18,282 nt of DNA from Leptolyngbyaceae cyanobacterium SM1_3_5 (GCA_012031475.1 JAAUTJ010000023.1:1-18282); one strand, 5' to 3'; counted from the first letter of the stretch, positions 8,727 to 17,551 are shown. The notes: generated by a model not told the origin, from the sequence alone. Made by a program: numbers and translations.

Positions 8727-10519
8727 ATGCAGCTACAGTCTCTCAATCGCGTCCTTGCCAACCTGCGACGATACTGGTTAATCGGGCTGGGCGCAAGTTT
8801 GAGCCTGCTGCTGCTGACCACTGCCAACGCCATTACGCCGCAGCTATTTCGCTGGGGAATCGATCGCGGCATTGCCGATCGCAACCTCGACGTGGTGATG
8901 CAGGTGGCGATCGCAATGGTGCTGGTGGCGATCGGGCGCGGAGTGTTTAACTTTGGGCAAAGCTTTTGGGCAGAGCAGCTAGGACAAAACATCGCCTACG
9001 ATCTGCGAAATCGGATTTTCAAGAAACTCGAAAATCTCAGCTTCAGCTATCACGATCGCACCCAAACATCGCAGCTTTTGACGCGGATGACCAGCGATGT
9101 CGAGCAGATTCGCACCTTCATCGGCACAGGCTTACTGCAAGTTGTCAGTTCGATCGTGACGCTGGCAACCACAACGGTTATTTTGCTGATTATGAACTGG
9201 CAGCTAGCGCTGGTTAGCTTGATGCTGGTGCCGATCGCCGCCTACATTTTGTTTCAATTTTTCACGCGCAATCAAGTTTTATTTGGACAGGCGCAAGAGA
9301 AATTAGGCGATCTGAATGCCGTTTTGCAAGAAAATTTGCTGGGTATTCGGGTTGTTAAAGCATTTGTGCGCGAACAAACCGAAATCGATCGCTACACCCG
9401 CTCCAATGATGAACTGGTGCAGGTAAGCATGAAAACGATCGCCGCGATTCGTAACGCATTTCCCTATATTTTTCTGTTAAGCAACTTGATTACCTTAGCC
9501 GTTGTGGGTTATGGCGGAGCGCAAGTGATTGGCGGCGATTTTTCGATCGGTGAACTGGTCGCTTTCAACTCATACTTACTATTTATTTTGCAGCCCATTC
9601 TCCTGGTTGGATTTGCCGCTCCTGTGATCGCTCAAGCCGCCGCTTCCGCAGAACGAGTCTATGAAGTGGTCGATGCTGAAATTGAAATTCGCGATCGCCC
9701 CAACGCCGTTTCACTGAACGACTGCATCGGTCGAATTACCTTTGAAAATGTGCATTTTCGCTATCCGGGTTCATCGACAGAAGCACTGAAAGGAATTTCT
9801 TTTGAAACGCGCCCAAACGAATTAATTGCCGTTTTGGGAATGACCGGATCGGGCAAAAGCACGATTATGAATTTGCTGCCTCGATTCTACGATGTCACAT
9901 CAGGCTCAATTCGGATTGATGGAACTGACGTGCGCGATTTTCAGCTTGCCAGTTTGCGATCGAAAATCGGCATTGTCTTTCAAGAAACCACTTTGTTTTC
10001 CGGTACACTGCACGACAATATTGCCTATGCAAAACCGGATGCCTCAATCGAAGAAATTATCGAAGTGGCAAAAACCGCACAAATTCACGACTTCATTGCA
10101 GGCTTACCAGAAGGCTACAGCACGATCGTCGGTGAGCGCGGCTTAGGCTTATCGGGCGGACAAAAACAGCGAATTGCGATCGCCCGCACACTGCTTACCA
10201 ACTACCGAATTTTAATTCTAGATGACAGCACAAGCGCGATCGATGCCAAAACCGCCAGCCAAATTCAAGCCGCTTTAGATGACTTAATGCGTCAGAAAAC
10301 CTGCACCAGTTTTGTGATTGCTCAGCGGATTAGCACCATTAAAAATCCGATCGAATTTTCCTCATGGATCAAGGTTGGCTTGTCGCTCAAGGAACACATG
10401 AAGAGCTAATGCAAACAAGCCCACTCTACAGTTTAATCCTCGAATCACAACTGCAAAAAACCGCATCTGTTCCGCAATCTTCCCTGCTCAAACATCCTCC
10501 GTATGGCGATCGAAACTAA
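8727..10519 (+). CDS. ABC exporter half-transporter A (TM287/BmrC/LmrC-like, degenerate catalytic site), frameshifted
   Basis: Type I ABC exporter subunit: an N-terminal six-helix membrane domain and a C-terminal ATPase domain. Motifs are Walker A GMTGSGKST (371-379), signature LSGGQ (475-479), Walker B ILILDD with Asp499, Asp500 in place of the catalytic Glu, and Gln533 in place of the H-loop His (SFVIAQRIST). This pair of substitutions marks the member of heterodimeric exporters that has the non-hydrolysing site (as in TM287, BmrC, LmrC). The frame breaks near 10347-10350, where one base, probably a G, is missing after ISTIKN. The repaired ending reads DRIFLMDQGWLVAQGTHEEL and stops at 10517-10519, giving 597 residues and overlapping the start of the GNAT gene by 17 bp. 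The unrepaired frame stops at 10409. The partner is the subunit at 11274-13058. Substrate unknown. Confidence 0.9.
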
Positions 10520-11256
10520 TCTAATTCGACGAATTGAAGAGCGATCGCTCAACGCTTGGGCGGCTCCGCGATCGCTGTTGCTTGATGGCTGGATTTTGCG
10601 ATTTGCATCTGGCTATACGAAGCGAGCAAATTCTGTTAGCGTCCTGTATGAAGGCGATCGATCGCTTGTCGAAAAGATTGAGCTTTGTCAGCAGATATAT
10701 GCTCAGCAAAATCTACCGCCAATCTTTAGATTGTCACCGCTTGCGCCGATTGAACTTGACGATAAGCTAACTGAATTAGGATTTACGCAGTCCGATTTTA
10801 CGAGCATACAAACAAGAGATTTGTCTCAATTTGAGGAAGTTGTGATCGAATATCTACAAATTAATTCAGATTATTCAAAATGGCTGAATTGTTTTGCTCA
10901 AGTTTGCGAAGTATCGATCGCAGATCAACAGCGCCTTACAAAAATTCTGGCGAGTATTGTTCCAACCAAAGCGTTTGCAGTGTTATAGGAAAGAAGACGA
11001 GCCGATCGCAGTTGGCCTGGCCGTATTGGAAAGCAAGGATGTTGGTTTATTTGAAATTGTGACGCGAGAAATTCATCGTCGTCAGGGACGTGGGCGATCG
11101 ATCGTTCTGGGCTTACTAAGCTGGGCAAAACAGCAAGGTGCAACAACTGCCTATCTTCAGGTTGTTGCCGATAATTTACCTGCTTTGAAGCTTTACGAGA
11201 AACTAGGTTTTACTGAACTTTATCAGTATTTTTATCGCATTCAAAATTGTCCCTAA
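10503..11256 (+). CDS. GNAT family N-acetyltransferase, frameshifted
   Basis: Predicted acetyl-CoA-dependent N-acetyltransferase. The N-terminal half (RRIEERSLNAWAAPRSLLLD, GWILRFASGYTKRANSV) is typical of a two-lobed GNAT group of about 250 residues. The C-terminal lobe carries the acetyl-CoA loop RRQGRGRS and the helical end VADNLPALKLYEKLGFTELY. The first frame ends at a TAG just after AFAVL (stop 10986-10988), while the family sequence continues from KEDEPIAVGLAVLE in the +1 frame; one extra base (or two missing) near 10980-10987 explains this. The repaired protein is 250 residues. The start overlaps the end of ABC half A by 17 bp, and the stop is 17 bp before ABC half B, so the three are almost certainly one operon. 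An acetylated export substrate or self-protection by acetylation are possible inferences. Substrate unknown. Confidence 0.85.
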
Positions 11257-11273
11257 TAGTAAGAGAAATTAGT

Positions 11274-13058
11274 ATGAGAAGTTTTAGTCCGATCGTTGCT
11301 TCCGAACAAAAAGCCAGTCAGCAAATTTCGACGTTGAATCGATTAATTGCCTATTTACGGCCTTATCGCCGAGAAGTGCCGATCGCCATTCTCATGGTGA
11401 TGATTGGAGCCGCCACGCAGTCGCTTGGACCTGCTTTAATTGGCTGGTCGATCGATAACCTAATTCGCCCTGGAAATCTGCGCGGCCTACTAATCATGTT
11501 GGCGATTCTAGCCGTAAATTATATTGGCGGAATCATGGCAATTCGCCAGCAAATCCATCGCGTCGGCTGGATTATGCAGCGAATGCTGGCGCAACTGCGG
11601 CAAGATATTTTTCTGAAGATTCAAAGCTTGCCTGTCAGCTTTTTCGATCGCTCTGAGGCTGGAGATTTGATGAGCCGATTGCTCAACGATGTGAGTACGG
11701 TCAATCAGGCATTTGGACAGACGATCGCGCAAATGTTGGGCAACTTGTTCAGCTTGTTTGGCATCATTATTGCGATGCTAATTATCGATTTTCGCCTGGG
11801 ATTGCTGAGCAACTTAATTGTGCCGCTGATGATTTTAACGACACAGTTTTTTGCTCGATGGGCGCGATCGCGGTTTCGCGTCACGAGAGAAACGATCGGC
11901 GATCTTTCCACCAAAATTGAAGAAGATATCGGCAGCATTCGCGAAGCCCAAGCTTTCAATCGCGTTCAGTTAAACATTCGCGAATTTGTCGAATTAAATG
12001 CTGCAAATCGAGATGCAAACATTAGCGCAGTGGCAATTACGGCGGCGTTTTTGCCTTCGATCGATTTTCTCAATTCGATCGCGACTGCGCTCGTTTTAGC
12101 CTATGGCGGCTATCTCGCGGTGACGGGTCAGGCAACGGTCGGCGTTGTTACCGCATTTCTCCTTTATGTGCAGCAGTTTTTTCGGCCTATTCAAATCTTG
12201 AGTCAGTTTTATACTCAGGCACAGTCGGCTTTAGCGGGAGCCGAACGCATTTTTCGCTTAATTGATGAGCCTGCCAAGCTTGAAGATGCGCCGGACGCGA
12301 TCGAAATGCCGCCGATGCGAGGTGAAGTAAAATTCGAGAACGTTTCCTTTGGATATAGTGCAAATCAACGGGTTCTCAATGAAGTTAACCTGCACGCAAA
12401 ACCCGGACAAATGATTGCTCTGGTGGGGGCAACGGGAGCCGGAAAAAGTACAATCATTAACTTGATTTTGCGCTTTTATGATGTGAGTGCGGGCAGCGTC
12501 AAAATTGATGGAATTGATCTGCGATCGGTCACACAATCCAGCCTGCGCCGTCAGATTGGACTCGTTTTGCAGGACAACATTTTGTTTAGCGGAACAGTGG
12601 CGGAAAATATTGCGTTTGGTCGTCCAAATGCCACTCAAGCCGAGGTTGAAGCGGCTGCTCAAACCGCGAACGTTCATGAGTTTATTACGCAGTTACCGCA
12701 GGGCTATGCAACTCTTTTGGGTGAGCGCGGATCGAATCTCAGTCAAGGTCAGCGACAGCTAATTAGCATTGCTCGCGCCGTGCTGGTGAATCCGCGCATT
12801 TTGATTTTAGATGAGGCGACGAGCAGCATTGATACGCGCACTGAAAAATTAGTTCAGGCCGCGATCGATCGTCTCTTAAGCAATCGAACCAGCTTCGTAA
12901 TCGCCCATCGTCTCAGCACCGTCACGCAGGCTGATCAAGTTTTGGTAATTCAGCAAGGGCAAATTGTTGAGCAGGGAACGCATCAGGAATTGGTGGACAA
13001 GCAAGGCATTTATGCGAATTTGTATGCGCTCCAGCTTGGAGCCGCTAGCCCGGTTTGA
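11274..13058 (+). CDS. ABC exporter half-transporter B (TM288/BmrD/LmrD-like, catalytically competent Walker B)
   Basis: Type I ABC exporter subunit of 594 residues with an N-terminal membrane domain and C-terminal ATPase. Motifs are Walker A GATGAGKST (385-393), signature LSQGQ (489-493) instead of LSGGQ, Walker B ILILDE with Asp513 and catalytic Glu514, and H-loop His545 (SFVIAHRLST). A degenerate signature with an intact Walker B is the complement of half A. In a dimer, one site gets intact LSGGQ plus Glu/His, and the other gets LSQGQ plus Asp/Gln. ATG at 11274 is preceded by AAGAGA at suitable spacing; a TTG at 11247 in the same frame overlaps the GNAT stop and is less likely. The frame is intact. 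Role: ATP-driven export of a small molecule, peptide or lipid; substrate unknown. Confidence 0.93.
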   Translation: MRSFSPIVASEQKASQQISTLNRLIAYLRPYRREVPIAILMVMIGAATQSLGPALIGWSIDNLIRPGNLRGLLIMLAILAVNYIGGIMAIRQQIHRVGWIMQRMLAQLRQDIFLKIQSLPVSFFDRSEAGDLMSRLLNDVSTVNQAFGQTIAQMLGNLFSLFGIIIAMLIIDFRLGLLSNLIVPLMILTTQFFARWARSRFRVTRETIGDLSTKIEEDIGSIREAQAFNRVQLNIREFVELNAANRDANISAVAITAAFLPSIDFLNSIATALVLAYGGYLAVTGQATVGVVTAFLLYVQQFFRPIQILSQFYTQAQSALAGAERIFRLIDEPAKLEDAPDAIEMPPMRGEVKFENVSFGYSANQRVLNEVNLHAKPGQMIALVGATGAGKSTIINLILRFYDVSAGSVKIDGIDLRSVTQSSLRRQIGLVLQDNILFSGTVAENIAFGRPNATQAEVEAAAQTANVHEFITQLPQGYATLLGERGSNLSQGQRQLISIARAVLVNPRILILDEATSSIDTRTEKLVQAAIDRLLSNRTSFVIAHRLSTVTQADQVLVIQQGQIVEQGTHQELVDKQGIYANLYALQLGAASPV

Positions 13059-13110
13059 GGCTGGTTTGGTAAACTTCGATCGCGAAATTGAAACTCAAGA
13101 AAATCGTAAC

Positions 13111-13332
13111 ATGGCGACTGATTCAAACTTTATTAAGCTCGACCAGTTCCTTAAATTTGTCGGCGTGGTGCAGACCGGGGGCGAAGCGAAACTGTTAATT
13201 CAAGATGAACAGGTAGAAGTCAACGGCAGTATTGAAACTCGGCGTGGACGCAAGCTTGTTCAGGGCGATCGAGTCTTCACAATGGGCGAAACCTATCAGG
13301 TTGATTTGGCGGACGGGCGATCGAATTCTTAA
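13111..13332 (+). CDS. small S4-domain RNA-binding protein (YbcJ-like)
   Basis: A 73-residue protein made almost entirely of one S4 RNA-binding fold. FIKLDQFLKFVGVVQTGGEA is followed by LLIQDEQVEVNGSIETRRG and RKLVQGDRVFTMGE, the order seen in the YbcJ-type (COG2501) group of stand-alone S4 proteins. ATG at 13111 is the first start giving the family N-terminus. The gene lies 52 bp after ABC half B on the same strand and may be read through from that operon, though a functional link is not implied. The role of this group is poorly known; RNA or ribosome binding is expected. Confidence 0.88.
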   Translation: MATDSNFIKLDQFLKFVGVVQTGGEAKLLIQDEQVEVNGSIETRRGRKLVQGDRVFTMGETYQVDLADGRSNS

Positions 13333-13388
13333 TCAAGAATATTTCGTACATTAGGAAGGTTGAAGGGCGATCGATCATCCCAATTCGG

Positions 13389-13414
13389 TCGCCTCAATAT
13401 TCGATCGCCTCAAT
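13389..13414. repeat. short direct repeat in spacer before the DUF2281/PIN pair
   Basis: TCGCCTCAAT occurs at 13389-13398 and 13405-13414 (period 16), amid GATCG-rich sequence between the S4 and antitoxin genes. It may be chance or a remnant of slippage; a role as operator of the toxin-antitoxin pair is conceivable but unsupported. Confidence 0.5.
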
Positions 13415-13472
13415 CAAAATCGCGATCGCGAGTTGAGATAAAATCACATCAACCATCGAGAAAACTGAACTC

Positions 13473-13754
13473 ATGACTGCGAAAGAACAACTGCTTGAAG
13501 AACTTGCCCAAGTCCCAGACTTTCTGGCTCAGGAAGTTTTAGACTTCTTACTGTTCATCAAAATTAAGCTGCGGCAGAGAGTTTCTGAGGCTCAATCTTC
13601 AGAAGATTTGCAAGCGATCTCGTCCCAATCGTTTCTAGAATTTGTGAACGAAATGAATTCTCAAGTGCCGTCAGAAGAATGGGCGAAACTTCCCAGCGAT
13701 CTCGCTCAAAACATTGATCACTACCTTTATGGCGCTCCCAAGCCTGAAGAATGA
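13473..13754 (+). CDS. DUF2281-type antitoxin candidate
   Basis: A 93-residue acidic protein. Its N-terminal block, MTAKEQLLEELAQVPDFLAQ followed by EVLDFLLFIK, is typical of DUF2281 proteins, which in cyanobacteria commonly precede PIN-domain toxins and act as antitoxins. The middle is Glu/Ser-rich and probably flexible. The C-terminal part (EEWAKLPSDLAQNIDHYLYG) is likely to wrap the toxin. The stop overlaps the PIN start by 4 bp (ATGA at 13751-13754), indicating translational coupling. TAAAAT at 13439-13444 may be a -10 box but no -35 partner is clear. The frame is intact. The pairing is based on arrangement and family habit; no binding data exist here. Confidence 0.8.
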   Translation: MTAKEQLLEELAQVPDFLAQEVLDFLLFIKIKLRQRVSEAQSSEDLQAISSQSFLEFVNEMNSQVPSEEWAKLPSDLAQNIDHYLYGAPKPEE

Positions 13755-14161
13755 GAACGGTATTTGCTGACACTGGCTATTGGGTTGCTCTCATCAATCC
13801 TGGCGATAATCTGCATCAAAAAGCGAAAAGTCTCACTGCTGCCATGCCTCTACGGATCGTTACGAGCGAGATGGTATGGACTGAAGTATTGAATGCGTTC
13901 TCGAAGCAAAGCAGCTTTTTCAAAAAGTCAGCGATCGCCTTTGCCAATCGCTCCTACAATGACTCTATGATTGAAGTTATTCCACAAACGAGCGATCGCT
14001 TCCGAAACGCTCTTGAACTCTACAAGCAGCGGCTTGATCAAGCTTGGAGCCATACCGATTGTGCTTCATTTCTCATCATGCAGGAGTGAAATATCTTTGA
14101 AGCGTTCGCACATGATAAACACTTTGAGCAAGCAGGATTTGTCGCTTTGTTGCGCCAGTAG
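13751..14161 (+). CDS. PIN-domain (VapC-like) toxin interrupted by an in-frame TGA
   Basis: PIN proteins are Mg-dependent ribonucleases that act as VapC-type toxins. The N-terminus FADTGYWVALINPGDNLHQK holds Asp7; SEMVWTEVLNAF holds the conserved Glu45; AWSHTDCASFLIM holds Asp103. A TGA at 14087-14089 then ends translation at 112 residues. In the same frame the reading continues N-I-F-E-A-F-A-H-D-K-H-F-E-Q-A-G-F and stops at 14159-14161. This is exactly the expected PIN ending, including the fourth acidic residue (codon 122). A single C-to-T change in CGA would explain the stop. Unlike the other damaged genes here, no indel is needed. The product as written lacks its last two dozen residues and may be inactive; readthrough or a base-call error are alternatives. 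Translationally coupled to the antitoxin upstream. Confidence 0.8.
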
Positions 14162-14201
14162 TGAATCTCATGAAGGACGATCGACTCTCCAAAATTACGA
14201 A

Positions 14202-14231
14202 GCGATCGATTTGCAGAGGCGATCGATCTGC
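14202..14231. repeat. 13-bp direct repeat between PIN and NACHT genes
   Basis: GCGATCGATTTGC (14202-14214) and GCGATCGATCTGC (14219-14231) differ at one base with period 17. They sit in the 126-bp spacer between the convergent PIN and NACHT genes. No terminator with a T-run was recognised. Confidence 0.6.
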
Positions 14232-14287
14232 TTCTACTCCTGACTCGATGCAGATTGAAAAACTCGATCGTCCACCCCACAGCCCCT

Positions 14288-17232
14288 TCACTCACTCTCC
14301 CCAACTCCCTCACTTCCTCCCAATCCCAACTGTTTCTTTAATGCTTCAGGTACATTTTCCGCCGTTTCAAGTTCTATAAGATCTCCCCAATTAGTGTGTT
14401 CATCCCAAATAATATCTTTGAGGTTTGCACCGAAGGCTTCGCAGTAGAAACTAGCACCACTAATATTTGCTCCTCTTAGATCTGCACCGCTAAGGTTCGC
14501 ACCGTCAAGAAAATGATCACCAAAATCTGAAAAGCCAAAGTAAGCTTCGCAAAGATTAGCATTTCTGAGATTTACATTACGAAGATTTGCGCCGCTAAAA
14601 TTTGCATCAGTTAGAATCGCCCCAGAAAGGTCTGCACCTTCAAGATTTGCTTGCCTAAGATCTGCTCCACATAAACATACGTTTGCCAAAGATGCTCCGC
14701 TTAGGTTTAAACCAGATAAATCTGCGGCAACAAGATTTGCACCTTCAAGGTTCACGTACTCAAGATCCTTCTTCCATAGATGTTGTGTAATCCAATCGAA
14801 GGCCAGGATGTTAACGCACTTGCCATAATGAATAATGTGGAGCAAGCTGTTTGAGCTAATTTCTTCGGTGTCTGGTTTACCACAAGGATAAAAAGCAACT
14901 TGCTTTTTCAAGTCTTCTCTAGTTTTGGCGTAATGGTTTAGTTCCAAAAGCAGAATCATCACATTCAATCCTGTATAAACATCGACCTGTCGAAGCCCGA
15001 TCGCCAACTTCGCCTCTTGCAACTTCAGCATCTTTTTCTGAGGTAAATTCTCAGGAAATGAATCGATGAATTCGCCATCGCACCAGCGGAGGTAGAAACT
15101 TTCAAGGCGTTGGAAGAGGCGGACGGGTTCAAATTCGGTGCTGCTTGAGAGGAGTGCCATCAGGTAGCCGACGATTTCAACCGTTAGCCCACCGTATCCG
15201 AGCAAATCATAAATTTCCCAATTCATTTGCTCGGTTGAAACATAAAATTCCTTGCGTCGATCGCCCGCTTTCGACCAGTCCTCGATCGCTTCCTTCAGCC
15301 GTTCTGCACACAAAAACTCGCTGAAACTCTTGTGAACAAATTCGATCGAGCCTGTGCCGCGCCCCTCCTGCAAATAGAACGCCGCCAGCGCATTTCGCAG
15401 CGGATTATCTTGGAGCCGCGATCGCGCTTCTTCAAGCAGAGATTTGGCATTGTCATCAGTTTTGAGACGGTCTTCGATCATCGCGATCGACGCACACTCG
15501 CCGCCCGACTGCACCACACACAGCCCCGCTTCGGCCAAAATTCGCCGCAGTCCTGCCGTTTCAATTTCCGTCAGGTCGCGATTCAGCAAATCAGGACGCT
15601 GTTTGTTGAGAACCCAGTCGATCGTTTTTTCGTAGATTAAGACTTTGGCGATCGCTTCATTCGCCCCTTCAAACATTTCGATGCTCAATTCCCCGTCTCG
15701 GTGCATCGCCGCAAGCAGGTACAGCAATAGCGGCTCTCTGGTCAATTCTTGAACGCGATCGGGCATCCGTTCATCGCGCAAAATTCCTTTCAGATAGGCG
15801 GTTCGGACGTTGACCAGTTTGCCCATTTGGCAAACCACTGGTCTTGGCGATCGTCATCCATCGGCAGAATTTCGACCCGCTCCAGATTCGACGGCATGAA
15901 GCGATCGATCGTTTGCAAAGAGAGCGATCGGCCTGTAATCAAGACGCGATGCTGCTTTTCAGAATTGTTGGCGCAGCTATCTTGAAATCTGCCGACCTGC
16001 TTCAGAAATTCTTCCAGTCCGCCGCTGGTTCGCCCTTCCATCAGCAGTTCATCAAAGCCATCGAGCAGAAACAAAAAGCGAATGTTGCGATCGGTCAGCC
16101 AGCCCGAATCGTTGTCCGCAAAATCGCGATCGACCGCTTTTCGCAAGGTTTCCTCAAAATCTTTTTCGATCGTCCGCACGTCCCGTAATCGAATCAAAAT
16201 CGGCGTCCAAACCGGATGCAAATTTTCCCGCACCCAGTCGGCAAACATCCGACAAAACACGCTTTTCCCCCGTCCGGGGGCCACCTTGAATAAACAAAAC
16301 TTTGGTTTGCTGGCTGGCATCGGTGAGCGAGTTTTTTGCCCACTGTTCCAGATCGATCGCGCCCTGCGCTTTGTCGATTTCGCCGTCCTTCAAAAGCGAC
16401 TGAGCTTGCAGCGGCACATAAATATCGCGAAACGAAAACTGCTCGCTAAACACCAACTCCAGCGGCTTCGGCTTAATTTTCTCTGCCAAATAGCCGTCAA
16501 TGCTGGCATATTTTTCCAGGACGGCCTGCCCGCCCATCTGATACCACTTCACGAGCCGTTCCGTCGCTCCTCCCGCGTTCGCCAAGGCGGGCAGCAAATA
16601 GCGATCGGTACTGCGAGCAACCTGTTCGGCAATTCGATCGGCATCCGAGGCAGGAAATCCCATCTGCTGCAATCGCAAGCTCAACGCCTGATTGAACACT
16701 TTGGCAAACGGCGATTCGTGAAAAAAGACGATCGCCGCCGCGCCGCCTGATCGTCCAGTTCCAGTTCGTCCAGCCGATCGCCCAACTGCTTGATCTGCTG
16801 CTTCACCAGTTCAGAGGCGGATTTTGCGCTGGCCTGCCTCAGTCGCGCCTGCGCTTCCGGCTTGACCGTTGCCAACATTTGCCGAAAGCGATCGCGAAAG
16901 CTCTCCAAATACGCTGCCTGACTCACAAGCGCGATCGACTGCGCCAAAGTCGGCTCAACTTTCGTCTTCTCTAGATAAAACTTCAGCAAACTCGTCGCAA
17001 TCTTGACAAACGGCAAGCTGGACTCAGCCAGTTCTGCGATCGGCGAATTCAACACGTCGAGCAGCGACGCCCCCTGCTCAATCAGCGGCGCGATCGCTTT
17101 AATCTCATCTTTATTGATCTTTTCGGCAAAACTAAACGTCTTTTCGGCAACGTCCGCTGCTGAATCGATCGAGCCGATCGAAACCAAATCCTTGATATCC
17201 GTGTTGAGAAACTTCCAAATGCGTGTGACCAT
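14288..17232 (-). CDS. NACHT-family STAND NTPase with C-terminal pentapeptide repeats, frameshifted at three sites
   Basis: A STAND-class signalling ATPase; bacterial NACHT proteins include antiphage sensors (bNACHT group). After repair it is about 981 residues. The helical N-terminus (about 1-180) has no family I can name. Next come LVFSEQFSFRDIYVPLQAQS, Walker A QGGPGRGKSVFCRMF, Walker B FLFLLDGFDELL with the NACHT-type small residue after the Asp, the sensor segment HRVLITGRS, and the winged-helix-like LTREPLLLYLLAAMHRDGEL. The C-terminus has about 23 pentapeptide units of A(D/N)LxX type (14415-14770) interrupted by YFGFSDFGDHF. Breaks: one base missing near 16738-16745; one extra base in the G5 run 16276-16280, which destroys the Walker A reading; and one missing near 15815-15821. 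All repairs restore family sequence. ATG at 17232 is convergent with the PIN toxin and divergent from hicB. Expected role: an oligomerising sensor, with the pentapeptide solenoid as recognition or scaffold part. Ligand and effector output unknown. Confidence 0.85.
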
Positions 17233-17241
17233 TGCTGCTCT

Positions 17242-17271
17242 GCGATCGCTCCATCAAGACTAACTCAACAG
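17242..17271. repeat. 30-bp direct repeat, left copy flanking hicB
   Basis: This copy begins GCGATCGCTCCATC and ends AACTCAACAG. It matches the right copy at 17552-17581 in 27 of 30 positions, with differences at three internal bases. It starts 10 bp upstream of the NACHT start codon on the other side and 56 bp upstream of hicB. The two copies bracket the hicB gene as a unit of about 310 bp. Confidence 0.85.
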
Positions 17272-17326
17272 CCACAAATCGCAAGAGAACGCATAAAATT
17301 TAGAGCGATCGAGCTTTTTGCCGAAG

Positions 17327-17548
17327 ATGATGAAGCCAGCGATTCGCTACGAAATTATTCTCTATTGGAGCGAAATCGATCGCGCCTTTATTGCTGAAGT
17401 GCCCGAACTGCCTGGATGCGCGGCAGATGGAGCAACGTATTCTGAGGCTTTGCAAAATGTCGAAGTTGTGATGCAAGAATGGATCGAAACTGCACAAGAA
17501 TTAGATCGTCCAATTCCTGAACCAAAAGGGCGATTGATGTTTGCTTGA
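17327..17548 (+). CDS. HicB-family antitoxin, orphan (no hicA found)
   Basis: A 73-residue HicB-type protein with the degenerate RNase-H-like fold: AIRYEIILYWSEIDRAFIAE, EVPELPGCAADGATYSEALQ, NVEVVMQEWIETAQ, and a C-terminal RPIPEPKGRLMFA. HicB normally masks the HicA mRNA interferase. The known pair is adjacent, but neither the 85 bp before nor the 62 bp after this gene has a HicA-like frame. Starts at 17318 (TTG) and 17330 (ATG) are also in frame; 17327 ATG gives the usual length. No DNA-binding tail (Arc or HTH) is present. It is bracketed by 27/30-identical direct repeats (17242-17271 and 17552-17581) and lies between two minus-strand genes. Solitary HicB-like genes are common in cyanobacteria, so function may differ from antitoxin. 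Confidence 0.82.
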   Translation: MMKPAIRYEIILYWSEIDRAFIAEVPELPGCAADGATYSEALQNVEVVMQEWIETAQELDRPIPEPKGRLMFA

Positions 17549-17551
17549 AGG

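Noticed and set aside
8156..8992. Minus-strand open frame antisense to tldD
   Set aside because: Low-complexity, no recognisable motif; the opposite strand carries the full TldD motifs.
6287..10350. Programmed ribosomal frameshifting in the MFS or ABC genes
   Set aside because: No slippery heptamer with downstream structure at the break points, and similar breaks occur in six unrelated genes; sequence error fits better.
13359..13444. CRISPR-like or iteron array before the toxin-antitoxin pair
   Set aside because: Only two copies of a 10-bp word among GATCG-rich sequence; no regular spacers.
14162..14287. Rho-independent terminator between PIN and NACHT genes
   Set aside because: Short inverted words exist but no stable GC stem followed by a T-run on either strand.
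17233..17326. A hicA gene next to hicB
   Set aside because: The spacers are too short and contain no frame resembling the HicA double-stranded-RNA-binding-like fold.
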